From NCBI GenBank assembly GCA_036346355.1, contig CM070581.1:682001-746000 (forward strand): a stretch of DNA of 64,000 nt, read 5' to 3'. Positions 32,484-43,914 of this stretch are shown here, in pieces; position 1 is the stretch's first letter, and each line of letters starts with the position of its first letter. The stretch comes from Rhipidocladum racemiflorum (lineage: Eukaryota; Streptophyta; Magnoliopsida; Poales; Poaceae). A model generated the notes under the pieces. The model did not search any database, was not told the origin of the DNA, and worked only from the letters and a program-made list of their open reading frames with translations. Both the position numbers and the translations under genes were made by a program.

Positions 32484-33956
32484 CATTTTGGCAATTTTCT
32501 GTCGGCGATGGCAGCCAGGTAAACAAATCGGGAGGTGCTCGTCCTACTAGCCTTCGCTTTTTCGTTGCCTCTGCACTTTGCATGCATTGTATATTGGCTG
32601 ATGGAGGGGGGGACACATCACGAGTTCTTTCGTAATTTTCCTCTTGATGCAAATTGTTTAAATATTAAAACGGGGTTTGATAAACATCATCCGGATGTTT
32701 TTATTGCTGAAATCACCTAAATCTAGGATCATCGGATCATTGTTGAGAATCGAGAGTATCGATTACATCCGATCTATTTATAATTTAATATTGGTGTAAC
32801 TTTGAAAAAGGAAAAAAAAAAATAGAAGCATCTCTCTCTCCAAAGGTTTTCTTTTCTTTTTCTTTCTAGCGTTTGATCGTTGACGCACTGCTACTCGTAC
32901 TCGTGGGTCAGTACCTGTAGGCTTCGAAGGGCTCAGGGGCGCATGCAAAAGATGGCTGCTGCTGCTTGGTAGCTCGTTTCAGCTGAACTCCGGCGCCGCT
33001 TTTACATGTTCCAACTCTGGAGGCTGCTGGATAGACCGGCAAGCAAATTGTAGCTGGGAGACGTCAAAATATGCTGCGCGCGTGTAAAAAAGAAGAAGAA
33101 GAAGTATTCTATTGCACTATACAAATACAGGCTGAACCTTTTTGGACACCAACTGCATTCAGAGGGACAGAAAACAAGAAAAGGGCAATATCTGATACAC
33201 GAGGGAAGCTTAACTAAGGACATGCTCAAGAATATGTCCCTTAAAGCAGCAACACCGTGTTTGACATGATTAGCACTTGCTATGACAATGTGTTACTAGA
33301 TCTATTTCCTACATTTATCATGCTCAGGTATAGAATAACAATAAAGCTGCTTTCCTTCTTTGTTCCATCCTTTCCTGTCTCATCTTGCTCTGTTTTCGTT
33401 TTGTTTCGAGTGAAAGTAAAGAATACTTTTTCTCAATGGAGTGGAAGGAACCGGCAAGAGACACGATACTTGTATGAAATGAGAGCAAGATGCAATAGTA
33501 CTAGTATATTCAGGCTATTCAGCCAACTTTGTTGAAACCTACTCGCAGTGGCTCTTCCTTTTAGAAGCACAAAACACATTCCAATCTTCAGATGCTTCTG
33601 CGATGTAATGTTCAAGATGTGTTTGCTTTGGTCTCTTCAAAGAATGGAACCGAAGAGGTTTCATTCTTTACGCATTGCGCTATATTCGTCAGAGCACGGT
33701 AGGTCGGCGAAAAAAAAGATTGGAATTGAAGTTTCGAACTACATAGGATAGGGAATTTGGCACTCGACCATTTCTGTTTCTACTCTGTCCTCATCAATCA
33801 TCATGGTAGCTTTACAAAGCTGGAGTTAACTTGGCAAGCAACTCCGTGCTCCCCTTTTTCATATCACTAGCGTGTTTCCATGATAAAACAAAGCAAAGCT
33901 TCCACAAGGCGGTCAAGCTTTACATAAACATAAGTTTTACATGTGACTGTATTGAC
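32484..33956. other. intergenic, no gene recognised
   Basis: AT-rich; short open frames only, none with a recognisable domain. Confidence 0.5.
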
Positions 33957-34895
33957 CTATACTATAGATCAAAGCATTTTAGTGACTTGTTGCAAGAAAT
34001 GAAGAACTAAAGGCTACATGATTGGGATTCCATATTCTTTTTAAATGAAATGGAAACTATTCCTCAATGTCAGAAAGTTTTAGCATTACTTGGCAAGCAT
34101 CAACCTGGCCCGATTATTCTAGTGGCGCGCCCAAATGTTTGACCTAATTTCCCCTGCGTGACACGTGGCAGGGGTGTGCATGGCACGTTTTTTTATGATG
34201 AGGCCCTGAAAGTTTACAAAATTACATCCAGGTCCATGTTTTTTGGGGAAGGCCCCCGATATGCTCCTAATTCTTCTTTTTTTATGAGAAGGCCCCAAAA
34301 AAATCTTGAAACTTCTGATTTAAAATCCATCGAAATTTCCTGAAATTACATATTAGCCTATTTTTCGTCCTTTTTTTTGTGGGAATTCCTCCGAAACTTC
34401 TTATTTTTTGCACAAAGGTGACTAAAATTTTCCAAAAGTACAGTTAGCCTATTTTTTTTGCTGGAAGGAACCCGAAACTGTATTTTTACGAATAGAGGCC
34501 GAAACTTTTTCAGAATTTACATATTAGCTCTTTTTTCAAATTACAGATTAACCCTTTTCCCTGGATGGCCCTCGGAAATTCTTTGGCTCTTTTTTGCGGC
34601 CCATTTTTCGCAAAAACCCGCCCAAAGCTCTCTAAAATTACATATTGTCCCTTTTTTGCTGGGAATCTACATGAAAATTTTGTGCAAATGCATATTGCGC
34701 TCCATTTTTTGTAGGTGGGCTCCAGGACTTTTGGAATTTGTTTTTAGCACATATTATTTCATGGGAAGCAGCTCCAAACTTTCTAAAATTACATATTACT
34801 CCAATTTTTCATAGTTAGCCCCCCAAAACTCTGCGTGATTTTTACCAGCTGATGTGTTAAAGCTAGTGTGGCGTGCACCGCGCCCATACACCTAG
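33957..34895 (+). mobile_element. Helitron-like element, plus orientation (5' end tentative)
   Basis: The 3' end is good: a GGCG...CGCC hairpin (34871-34885), then CATACACCTAG and T at 34896. A candidate 5' end CCTATACTATAG at 33957 resembles the TCTMTAYTA consensus but lacks the first T. The interior (34180-34830) is a degenerate array of units with the core AAATTACATATTAGC and long T runs. No coding capacity. Confidence 0.45.
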
Positions 34896-34896
34896 T

Positions 34897-35543
34897 TGTT
34901 TTGAAACTGATAGCATAGGCAAGAAATGTACTACCACTAGGTTCTTTGGTGAATTCCCTAGTTTACATTATCATGAATTCACAAACGAACAACGTTGCAT
35001 TTTCGCATCTCCCTAGCATTTCTTTGACGTTTCATCATCTACTTTAGGGGGGAAAAAATAACAGTTGAGGAGACAACTGAATTTGGTGTTTCATCACCAT
35101 TGATTTGGTGTTTTACTCACCGTTTGAATACGTTGTAATTTTGGATTGTTTGCACAACCATTTTGGATGTTTTGGCAACGTTAATTCTCTGAAATTTAAT
35201 GACACCCTAATGATAGCATTAAACTCTTCAGAGTTTTACTAGTAAAGGTTTTGCTCCTATATCAATTTGAGATGAATGATTGAAGTGCAAGAATGAGTTT
35301 GTTTCTACATAGATACTACAATGTTGTTTTGTTGTCTTAGCTTGATATGAGGGGTCTACTGCAATTTATACTCCTTTGACAGCAAGGAAGTTCCTTTCAT
35401 CTTGACAATTTTGCAAGAGTAGTTTCAATCATATTTATGGTATGAGTTCTTTGCTATTTATCAAGCACCACATGTGGTGTTTTTGGTTTATACCGTTTGA
35501 TGATTGAGCATTTGTTTCAGGAGGTCAGTTGTACAGACTCAGG
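34897..35543. other. no gene recognised
   Basis: AT-rich segment up to the solo LTR. It may be the body of an older element, but I cannot assign it. Confidence 0.4.
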
Positions 35544-36250
35544 TGTTGACACCATGACGAAGGGTTGATTGTAGTCAACACATGTAAACAACGGATTTAA
35601 TTCTCGGGTGTAGGCGTGCCAGCCGATTTGATACTGTAATCGGCAAGAAGACAATATGCAATTCAATCATCTATAAAACTGATCTAATATCTCGATAGCA
35701 ATTTAGTTCGATTGGCTCGTTCAAGCTGATTTAGACGAAAGTAACCGATAGATCTAATCAACCTGATTGAGTTGATTATATGGGGATAAAGGTTGTTTTT
35801 TTTTTCCGAAAGAAGGCGATGCGCATCAAAATTAGAGAAAAAGCGAACCTGAGTTGGCGTAATTCGATGAAATCAATAATCGGCGATGTGCAACTTTATT
35901 GATTCAGCAAATTACAAAAGAGAGATTATAAGGCTAGAAACTGCCCCTAGTCAACTAAAAGTAAAAATAAAAAATAGATTGGTTATTTAGTTCATTGTTC
36001 CTTTCTTTTTATATCACATGTTGCCTTCTTTTTATATCATCAGGTCCTGTGTTCTAGTCGATCTCTCCTCAAACTGTCCGTGTCGGCTTTAACTTTCTCT
36101 ACAATATTTTCCTTTTAAGATCAACATCGGTTATAATTCGATAAACACGTATCGGCTTATTACTCTCAAATATGATATATTTCTTAACAAACTAATCATA
36201 TCAAACCGATTCTTACCAAATCGGCTATGCACCAAATTCTGATGTCAACA
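35544..36250 (-). mobile_element. solo LTR, minus orientation, 707 bp
   Basis: On the minus strand it starts TGTTGACATCAGAATTTGG and ends GGTGTCAACA. The flanks TCAGG (35539-35543) and CCAGG (36251-36255) are a 5-bp target duplication with one mismatch. The start resembles grass gypsy LTRs. No internal region remains. Confidence 0.8.
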
Positions 36251-36532
36251 CCAGGTTTCTTCGTCTACTTTGTTATAGATGTGTGTTTTGATTGACTGTT
36301 CCAGTCTTTCTTGCGATCTACTGGTGCTTTTCTCAATTTGCTTCATGAGAAGCGTTTGGATAAGGCTATTCTAGTCTTTGTCTTTTGCACTACAAGTGTT
36401 TGGAGTGACTGTTTTAGTCTTCCTTATTTAGTAGTCTTTTGGACTTTTAACGCACTTGTATTCATGTGTTTAATTACCCTTTGGGTTTTTTCGGAAACAA
36501 TATCATTATGGATTTTGAGTTAAGGGGAGGTT

Positions 36533-36756
36533 TGTTGGAGATAACTAAATATCCAACTATTTATATCTTTTGTTTTTTTTCCCAAATAGGTTGTTAGTCC
36601 AAGTCTGCTACAACTCGGACTCTTTTTATTATTTAAGCCAACCCATGTACATGTAATCTTGAACAACATTAATGGCTTGTTTCTCATGGTTTTTCCCGTA
36701 AGTGTTTTTTCACGTTAAATTTTGTCTTCAATTTGTTTGCCGTGCTAACCCTAACA
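36533..36756 (+). repeat. copia-like 3' LTR with polypurine tract
   Basis: TGTTGGAGATAAC...CCCTAACA, 224 bp, with TGTT/AACA ends; AAGGGGAGG lies just upstream (36522-36530). The preceding 36256-36520 is probably the decayed end of its internal region. The rest of the element is absent or lies beyond the solo LTR to the left. Confidence 0.75.
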
Positions 36757-37468
36757 ACCGGAAATATCCGTTCAGCAATTATTCTGGATTCTTTGAAACA
36801 GCAACTAAATTATTCTAAAAAAAGAGAAACAACAACTAAAGCAGCCCGACTATGTGCTGACTCTTCAGTTCACTCGCCCAGGTGAAAAGCATATATATCC
36901 TTGTTCTGTTGCTTAGGTGAGCGAAACCAAGTTGTTTAGTGGTGACAAGAATTAAATCATGCATGCAAATGAAAGGTACCACTTATCTGCATGTGGAATT
37001 TCACCATCGTTCTGCCTGCACTATTGGCGATTACATGAAGCACATCCAAAGTTACAAGGGATAAGCGAGAGTGAGACCACCATCCACCAATGATGGCTGT
37101 GAAGTTGATATGGCACCAACATCTAACATGCGGTATAGTTTAGTATCCTACTCCATTCCCTATCATTACGTACGAGTGGTTTCCACGCCATCCATAGTCA
37201 TTACAATTACAAACGGGCACTCTCCTCTGCAGAGCAAGTGGCACTATCGCGCAGCCGGTCATGAGAGCAGTAAAACAACGGTCCAGATTAAGCATGGATC
37301 AAGCAAAATAGATCGAGGGTTCCGATTTCTCTGTGAAAAAACACCAGTCGGTTTCCCATGTTTGATAGCGAATATTGTTTCTCTGAATTAGATAGATGGC
37401 GCAGGCAACAGCTATTAGAATCTAGTCCAACTGATAAGACGCATAGCAGGCAGAAGCCAAGCCAGTTG
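36757..37468. other. intergenic, no gene recognised
   Basis: Short open frames without recognisable domains. Confidence 0.5.
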
Positions 37469-37750
37469 CAAGGTTTCAAATTTTGTTTTCGGACTATATC
37501 TCGGAGGGGACCGAAATCTAAAATTTCGGCGAGATTCGGGATTTTGGACGAAATCCGAATGAAATTCAAAGAGAAAAATTAAAATCGGCAAAAAAAATTT
37601 ACCGGGATTTTTGAGATTTCGTAAAAAAAATAATAATGAAATTTCGTTCGAAATTGCCAACATCTCGGCAAATTTCAACCGAACGAAAAATAGTTCAAAC
37701 GACATTGACAAATTTTGAAATTTTTGTGGATGGTCCTGACCCATCACTAA
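37469..37750 (+). repeat. dispersed repeat family X, copy 2
   Basis: Begins AAGGTTTCAAATTTTG and ends near GTGGATGGTCCTGACCC; both words recur in the same order, slightly changed, in the copy at 45271. AT-rich, no coding. Confidence 0.7.
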
Positions 37751-37888
37751 TATTCCTATAAAATTTTTAGATGATAATTAAGCCTAAATTTTTTAAAAAA
37801 ATTCTGACAGTGCTACTGTCTTTGTAAAAGTTGAGTACATGTATCGGTGATGATATAAAAAGTTGTGACCTTGATTCTATTCAAATAA

Positions 37889-37964
37889 GTTGAGGTGGCC
37901 GAGTGGTCTAAGGCACCAGGACGCGCTCTTCCTCTCTAAGCTAGTTTTGAATCCTGGGTTCAAC
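37889..37964 (+). pseudogene. tRNA-Leu-like sequence followed by a T tract
   Basis: GTTGAGGTGGCCGAGTGG, with box A (TGGCCGAGTGG) and a D-arm like plant tRNA-Leu. A degenerate box B (TTTTGAATCC) and a 3' end GTTCAAC pair imperfectly with the 5' GTTGAG. The anticodon and variable arms do not fold well. T17 follows at 37971-37987. Either a decayed tRNA-Leu or the head of a tRNA-derived SINE. On the minus strand at 38006-38022, GCTAGCTCAGTTGGTAG is a second tRNA-type box A. Confidence 0.6.
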
Positions 37965-38372
37965 ACTTGATTTTTTTTTTTTTTTTTGTTTCCACTTGCT
38001 TCGCCTGCTACCAACTGAGCTAGCAAAAAATTAGGAATCCCATATAGGTTTCTCGAGTGCAGTTGAGTCAAGAGATGGCTGATGGTAATAGTAGACATGC
38101 TCCTGAGGTTTCTGCTGCTCATGTAAATAGCTTAATTGTGTCACATCTGAATTTTAATTCTCAGAACTCATATCCAAATTCCCACTGCCTCCTAAACCTA
38201 GAAAGTCTTGGGTTAGTCCCGCACCTCCTACCTCTGGAATGTTTTCATGTCTGTTGTGCTGCGTTTGAATTTCGGGGAAAATGCTAGGGCTTTAATTTGG
38301 GCTAATGAACCAGTAATTTGCCGTGAATATTACTGCGACCACTCATGTAAGAGCTCTCATCTTCGGCAACCT

Positions 38373-38669
38373 TCATGCAAATACTATTAGCTGCTGAAAA
38401 TTCCCAAGTGAATCTCCTTGGCTTCTAGAAGATATGTTCATGTGATCTCTAGCAGTAGTCAAATTATTTGGGAAATCTTTTAGAAGTAATGGTGAGATAG
38501 GATCCTGGTTGGTCTTTGCTCCCATCTCTACAGCTTTCTGTAGAAGGGCTGTTGCACACATGTATGGAGAGTTCATGGACATGTCAGGATAGCTCGATGC
38601 ACTTCCATCAAGTGGAAAGCTTGAACCCTGTGGCAATTTGAATTTTTTTTGCTTCAACTGGTCAGACAC
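38373..38669 (-). pseudogene. fragment of an IDD-type C2H2 zinc-finger gene (C-terminal motif only)
   Basis: A 98-residue minus-strand frame holds YMCATALLQKAVEMGAK, close to the ATALLQKAAQMGA motif of INDETERMINATE DOMAIN transcription factors, and then TTARDHMNISS in the place of their second conserved TRDFLG-type motif. The four zinc fingers that define the family are not seen nearby on this strand. The frame starts inside a tRNA-like/A-rich segment at its 5' end. Probably a transduplicated or decayed exon; a terminal exon of a larger gene is the alternative. Confidence 0.6.
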
Positions 38670-39534
38670 CGAACCGCAGCTTCACTGACTGAGCTACTGA
38701 TCCAAGGAAGTACCATTACCGCAGCATGAAAATAATGGGCGATGGGTGCCCTAAGTAACCCTGTGGTCTGCTTCCAAGTTGAAGCGTCTTTGACCGGAGT
38801 TGCTTTAAAATCTAGATCCTTCAATGTTCAAATGCGTAGATAACATAACACCATATGGGTCACTTCCAACACAGTTCTGAATTTGGGGTGGGTCTCTACT
38901 TAGACCCTTTGCCATGCCCTACTGGCTACTGATTAGGATGATCACTGATGACAACTGAATTCAGGAAAAACAGGGTACCCAGCACAATGTGCAGTCTAAT
39001 CCAAGCATTTTTTTTTCTTGAAGCGTGCTCAGGTCTAAACTTAGGTGATCCAAGGCAGGGCATTTGTTCATGGAGACAAATGCTACGGTTGCATGATGTG
39101 AGATGAGACTATATTATTGATCAGTGGCTACATGCTGCTTCTCTCAAGGTGAACACAATTGAAAGCCGCACAATATTAGTACCAGTAGTACTACAGCATT
39201 TCAGGACAGCACCTTGACTTGTGTGATGTGCGAGTTAGGTGAGCGGTGGTATAAAATTGACATGGAGAGGCTGAGTTCGTTTTCAGGATGGGCTTCTTTA
39301 TGCGCAGAAATGACTTGTTGCCGGGGTGCTAGTTTCAATGCGAGGTCCTTGCAGAAAGGGATATGTTGGGATGAGCATCATCTTCTAGAAGAAATCCATG
39401 GAGTTTAGCAGCATAATCAGTGGAGTAGTAGTTAGCTAACACTAGATACTGGGATAGATGAATGAGCAATTAATTAATTAATTAAAAGAACTCCTCTCAC
39501 TGCAAGACCAGTAAAACAGCAGACAAAGCTAGTC
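38670..39534. other. no gene recognised
   Basis: Includes a minus-strand tRNA-type box A (GTAGCTCAGTCAG, 38681-38693). No IDD zinc fingers found here. Confidence 0.45.
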
Positions 39535-39627
39535 CTTCTTGGGTTTGTCGGGAGGAATTCTGTTTGTGTACTCGTGATTTTGTCTCTTCTTAATGCATTG
39601 GCAGAGCTCCTGCCGTAATTAAAAAAA
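39535..39627 (+). mobile_element. very short 5'-truncated LINE, 10-bp target duplication
   Basis: Ends in TTAATGCATTGGCAGAGCTC, the conserved tail seen in the LINEs at 41199 and 43728, plus an A-rich tail. Flanked by AAAGCTAGTC at 39525-39534 and 39628-39637. Confidence 0.8.
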
Positions 39628-39637
39628 AAAGCTAGTC

Positions 39638-40322
39638 GTAATTTTAAAGACCGGTTGGAGAGAAACGAAGAAAGAAGGCAATAATATATCGAGGAGCGAG
39701 AGATGCTCTGACCAAAGGGTCGCACTCACTTCCCGATCACCATTCAATTGTTGTGGTCAAGTCCGACAGTGGATACAAAAAATTGCAAGACCTGACAAAC
39801 CAATGCATGGATCATGTATCGCGCGCGTACTAATCTGGGATCATCAAGTGCAAATTAAATGCGTGAATAAGCAGGCCCGGACATGCAGGAGCACCAGCCT
39901 ATGCCTAAATCCTGATCTGAATTCCTGGTGGTGCTACAGCTACTTTTGTAGTTCAGGCGCAGTTAGCCCAAACATGCATCTTCGCCCCTGCCCATGCCTA
40001 TGCCTGATCACTTGTCAACGTGAAGAGATCCAGCAAAATAAGCAACTCAACTCAAGTCTGACGATCGATGTAATGTACCTAACAAAGTATATATATGAGT
40101 CTGAGTAGACGTTCGAGTCAAAATTAAGATCGAGGGTTTCGATCGTTGCGAATTAAGGAGGCTAGCTACGATCGATACACATGGCTAGCCTAGCTGTTTA
40201 TTTCCTCGATCCTTGTCTACGTACGCACGCGCGTATAGAGAGTGCATAGCTCTCGTACGTATGCAGACTTTTATGTCTGTTTGGTACGGTTCCAGATTCT
40301 AGTAGAAACGAAAACGGTTTTA
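39638..40322. other. intergenic, partial MITE-like sequence at its right end
   Basis: Bases about 40275-40318 (TTTGGTACGGTTCCAGATTC and beyond) duplicate part of the adjoining hairpin MITE. Otherwise nothing recognisable. Confidence 0.5.
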
Positions 40323-40831
40323 GGCCCCGTTTGGCAACTTGGAACCGAGCTGATTCTACTAGAATCTGGGAGAAACCCAACCAAACGGCTAAAACTCGGA
40401 ACGATTCTCCTCGAAATGTTTCTTCTTTTTCTACACCGTGGTTAAATCATCCTCAACCCCGTTTCACTAGTTTCTACTAGAATCTGGAACCATACCAAAC
40501 AGTTTGCAGAAAGTGATTCTAATTCTACCTGAAACGTTTCTACCAAGAATCTGGAACCGTTTCCGTTTCTACTAGAATCTGGAACCGTACCAAACGGGGC
40601 CAGATTCTTGACAGAAACGTTTCAGGTAGAATCAGAATCACTTTCTGTAAACCGTTTGGTACGGTTTCAGATTCTAGTAGAAACTAGTGAAACGGGGTTG
40701 AAGGGGATTCAACCACGGCGTGGAAAAAGAAGAAACGTTTCGAGGAGAATCGTTCCGAGTTTTAGTCCGTTTAGCTAGATTTCTCGTAGATTAAGTAGAA
40801 ACAGCTCAGTTCCAAGTTGCCAAACAGGGCC
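40323..40831. mobile_element. Tourist-type hairpin MITE, 509 bp, TTA target duplication
   Basis: Inverted ends GGCCCCGTTTGGCAACTTGG and GGCCCTGTTTGGCAACTTGG (19 of 20 match), TTA on both sides (40320-40322, 40832-40834). The two arms of about 250 bases are complementary over nearly their whole length, with the centre near 40577, so a transcript would fold into one very long hairpin. No transposase. Confidence 0.9.
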
Positions 40832-41198
40832 TTAATATTCTTACGTATCTTAATTTCTCTCCAAAAAGTACAAAACAAGGGCCGGGAAAATCAGAGCTGC
40901 ACACATCATGATCAGTACACCTAAGCAGTTGAATAGCTAGCCGCCGCCGCCACCGGCCGGCAAGGCGGCACCGCACCATGCATGACGAGTTCAGCAGCTA
41001 GCCAACATATATATCCAAGGAAATGTTGGAGCATGCATGCACGCAAGCAGAAACGGTTGGTGTTGTCACTGTTGTATCGATCGTTAGTGGAGGCCAAAAA
41101 AAAAGGCTTGGATAGCGTACGTCGAGATGCTAGCTATATAGTCATGTTCAATTCAAAAGGTGACACGGGAAAGGAAAGAATGAAAATACCAGTGTTGC

Positions 41199-42421
41199 CC
41201 GTTGTGCTAAGAGATTTTCCTTCCAGGTACCTGGGACTCCCGGTTCGGCCCACATCTCTCAAGCGTTCTGACTGGCAACCCTTAATTGATAAGGTCGCAA
41301 ACAGGCTAGGAGGTTGGAAAGGCTCCCTCCTTTCGAAAGCTGGAAGGCTCATTCTGGTGAACGCGGTACTGTTGGCTTTACCAACCTATCACCTAACCGT
41401 GTACCCTCCGTCCGCTTGGGCCTTCAAGCAGATTGACAGGCTTCGCAGAAACTTCCTGTGGAGAGGGGATCTAGAGTGCAAAGGAGGACACTGCCTGGTT
41501 AACTGGAAAAAAACTTGCAGGCCCAAAGTTCTAGGTGGATTGGGCATCAAACATTTTCATATCTTCAGCAGGGCACTCAGATTATGATGGTTGTGGTACC
41601 TCTGGAGTGAACCATCTAGACTTTGGAAGGGCATGGGGATTCCGTGTAACGAGGAGGACATGGCCCTTTTCAATGCGAGCACTTCGATACTTTTAGGGAA
41701 CGGGGAGACAGCCAGATTCTGGACTTCCAACTGGCTTTTTAGCTCCGCACCGATGAACATAGCTCCTCAATGTTTCAGCCTTGTCCGAAGGAAAAATAGC
41801 TCGGTAAAACAGGAATTGACAAATAACAATTGGATGATTCAGCTCCGAAGAATTTCGACAGGACAACAGTTGCAGGAATTCATATCCCTTTGGAGTATTC
41901 TGCAGGAGGTACAACTGCATCCAGACATCCAGTATAAGATTACCTGGCGTTGGACCGAGGACGGTCTTTATACAACAAATTTGGCGTACAGGGAACAGTT
42001 CGTAGGGTCATTGCCGGATCATGACTCTTCGCTAATCTGGAAGGCAAAAACGCAGAATAAGTGCAGATTCTTCGTCTGGTTACTCCTCCAAAACAGGCTT
42101 CAGACTGCAAATAACCTGGCTCTAAGAGGTTGGCCTTCTACCCCGGTTTGTTGTCTCTGCGGCATAGGGGAAGATGTAGCTCTACATCTTATGTTAACTT
42201 GCCCTTTTGCAAAGCAAATTTGGTCTGCTTTGTTCTGCAAGTTGCAGATTCTGCCTTTGTCGCAGCAGGATATGGGGACGGACTTGTCTATTTCCTCCTG
42301 GTGGCAGAACATTCTAAGGGCTCTGGCCAAGGGACGGCGCAAGATCTTGGCTGGTTCGCTCATCTTTGCCTTTTGGAACATCTGGAAAGAGAGAAATGCT
42401 CGCATCTTCAACAACTGCTAG
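41199..42421 (+). pseudogene. LINE reverse transcriptase C-terminus with zf-RVT domain
   Basis: Plant L1 RT thumb and C-terminal region: RYLGLPVRPTSLKRSDW, GGWKGSLLSKAGRLILVNAV and FLWRGDLECKGGHCLVNW, then the zf-RVT region (WKAKTQNKCRFFVWLLLQNR, CCLCGIGEDVALHLMLTC). An in-frame TGA at 41585-41587 splits the frame; it resumes at once and ends at 42421. The catalytic palm and the endonuclease are absent because of 5' truncation. Not functional on its own. Confidence 0.92.
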
Positions 42422-42671
42422 TCTCCGGTGTCCTCTGTAGTTCAGAAAACCCTTAGTGATATTTCTAACTTTAAGCTAGCAGCGAGGTCTGGCTTTTTGT
42501 AGTAGTAGGCCGGTGTACATGTTCTTTTGCTCGCCGCTGAGTCGGCTTCGCTCTTCTGTTTTCTGTTGTTTTTTTTTTGTATTGGACTGTTTTCTAGTTT
42601 CTCTGTTTGTTTTCTGTTTCCTACCTTAATTGATGCGGTAGAGCTCCTGCCTTTTCTTTTTTTTTTAAAAA
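41199..42671 (+). mobile_element. 5'-truncated L1-type LINE, 16-bp target duplication
   Basis: Flanked by AAAATACCAGTGTTGC (41183-41198) and AAAATAGCAGTGTTGC (42672-42687), 15 of 16 identical. It holds the C-terminal part of a non-LTR reverse transcriptase and ends with the GGTAGAGCTCCTGCC tail, a T-rich stretch and an A tract, as in target-primed reverse transcription with early stop. Confidence 0.93.
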
Positions 42672-42687
42672 AAAATAGCAGTGTTGC

Positions 42688-43348
42688 AGAGCGAAATTAG
42701 ATGGCTAGCGATCCATATGATCGGGTTGTGCCTGCCTGACTGCTTGTCCTGCTGCGCCGTGCACGGCCCGGCTGGTTTATCGCCATTCGCTGCTGTATTC
42801 AGTTCATGATAACTAGCTAGCTAGCTAGGCTCCTACTCGGCCTGATCTATCGCTTGAACCTGTAGGGCGTAAATATACGATGATTCCCTAATTTGTTCGT
42901 TAATCCTGCATGCATGCCATGCATGTATCTTATTCAGTTGTTGCTGAGCCAAATGGTAGACGATTTCTCGCACCATGGTCCATGATTCATATGTAGTATA
43001 CTTTAGGTCAAGTACCGATAGTTACACGACGGCAACGCCATATCCCATATATATCTAGATGAGTTCTTGCATGCTTGTTTCGTCGTCAATACGTCAGCAT
43101 CGAAGGATCAAATATTCGGCATGCACGCAGTTCAAGTTGGTGCAGACTTTTTCCCTCTCGAAAAAAGGAAGGCGCAGACTAGCTAGTTTAGATGAAATGC
43201 AGAAAGGTGGTGTGAAACAAGGAGGGCTATAATTCTTCCAACCATTTCCTCCACTGAAGAATTAGATCAGGGGTTGACGCCGGCCAGCTGAGGTGACATG
43301 CACTAGATGCAGATCAGCCATACACATCATGTACCTGATGCAGGAGGC
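42688..43348. other. intergenic, no gene recognised
   Basis: CTAGCTAG and TGCATGC words; nothing coding. Confidence 0.5.
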
Positions 43349-43614
43349 TGTTGGGCATTATGATCCGAATTCATTTATGGGTCTTGTAGACGCCTGTGGC
43401 CCGTGGGTCGGTTAGCCCGTTTCAGACTCGAGTCACTCTGCATGTCTATAAATACCTCATGTATGCTAATTGAGAGGATGATGGCTCATTTTACTCTGTA
43501 CTCAAACCCTACAATAGTGATATCATTCTTCGGCGCCTGTGGTTTTTCCCCGAAAGGGTTTCCACGTAAAAATCTGTGTGTCTCGTGTGTTTGTTCTTGT
43601 GATTGATTTCAACA
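43349..43614 (+). repeat. copia LTR, 266 bp, with primer-binding site
   Basis: TGTTGGGCATTATGATCC...TTTCAACA with TGTT/AACA ends and a TATAAATAC box (43448). It is followed at 43617-43628 by TGGTATCGGAGC, the canonical copia primer-binding site. Only about 110 bases of internal sequence follow before a LINE insertion. Confidence 0.85.
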
Positions 43615-43727
43615 AGTGGTATCGGAGCAATTAGATCAATCACGAAAACAAGAGGAATTAGATCAATTAAACCTGCAGCTGTGTGTGACTGTGTGTGAGA
43701 GAGGACATCAAATTCACTAATTCAGGG

Positions 43728-43897
43728 TATCAAACCCCTGAGTAGCTGGTTCGGTTGGTGCTGTTGTTGGCAGTGCTGTGTCCGTGTTGTGGGCGACACA
43801 GCACTGCGGAGGCGTTTTTTAGCTATTGTATTTTCCTCTTCGGAGGCTTCCTTTCTCTCTTAATGAATTGGCAGAGCTCCTTCCCTTAACTTCAAAA
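43728..43897 (+). mobile_element. 5'-truncated LINE, 17-bp target duplication
   Basis: 170-base 3' end of an L1-type LINE with TTAATGAATTGGCAGAGCTC and an A-rich tail, inserted into the copia leader. Flanked by AATTCACTAATTCAGGG at 43711-43727 and 43898-43914, identical. Confidence 0.9.
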
Positions 43898-43914
43898 AAT
43901 TCACTAATTCAGGG

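Noticed and set aside
37889..37964. Functional tRNA-Leu gene
   Set aside because: Acceptor stem has a mismatch and a wobble, the anticodon arm does not fold, and box B is degenerate.
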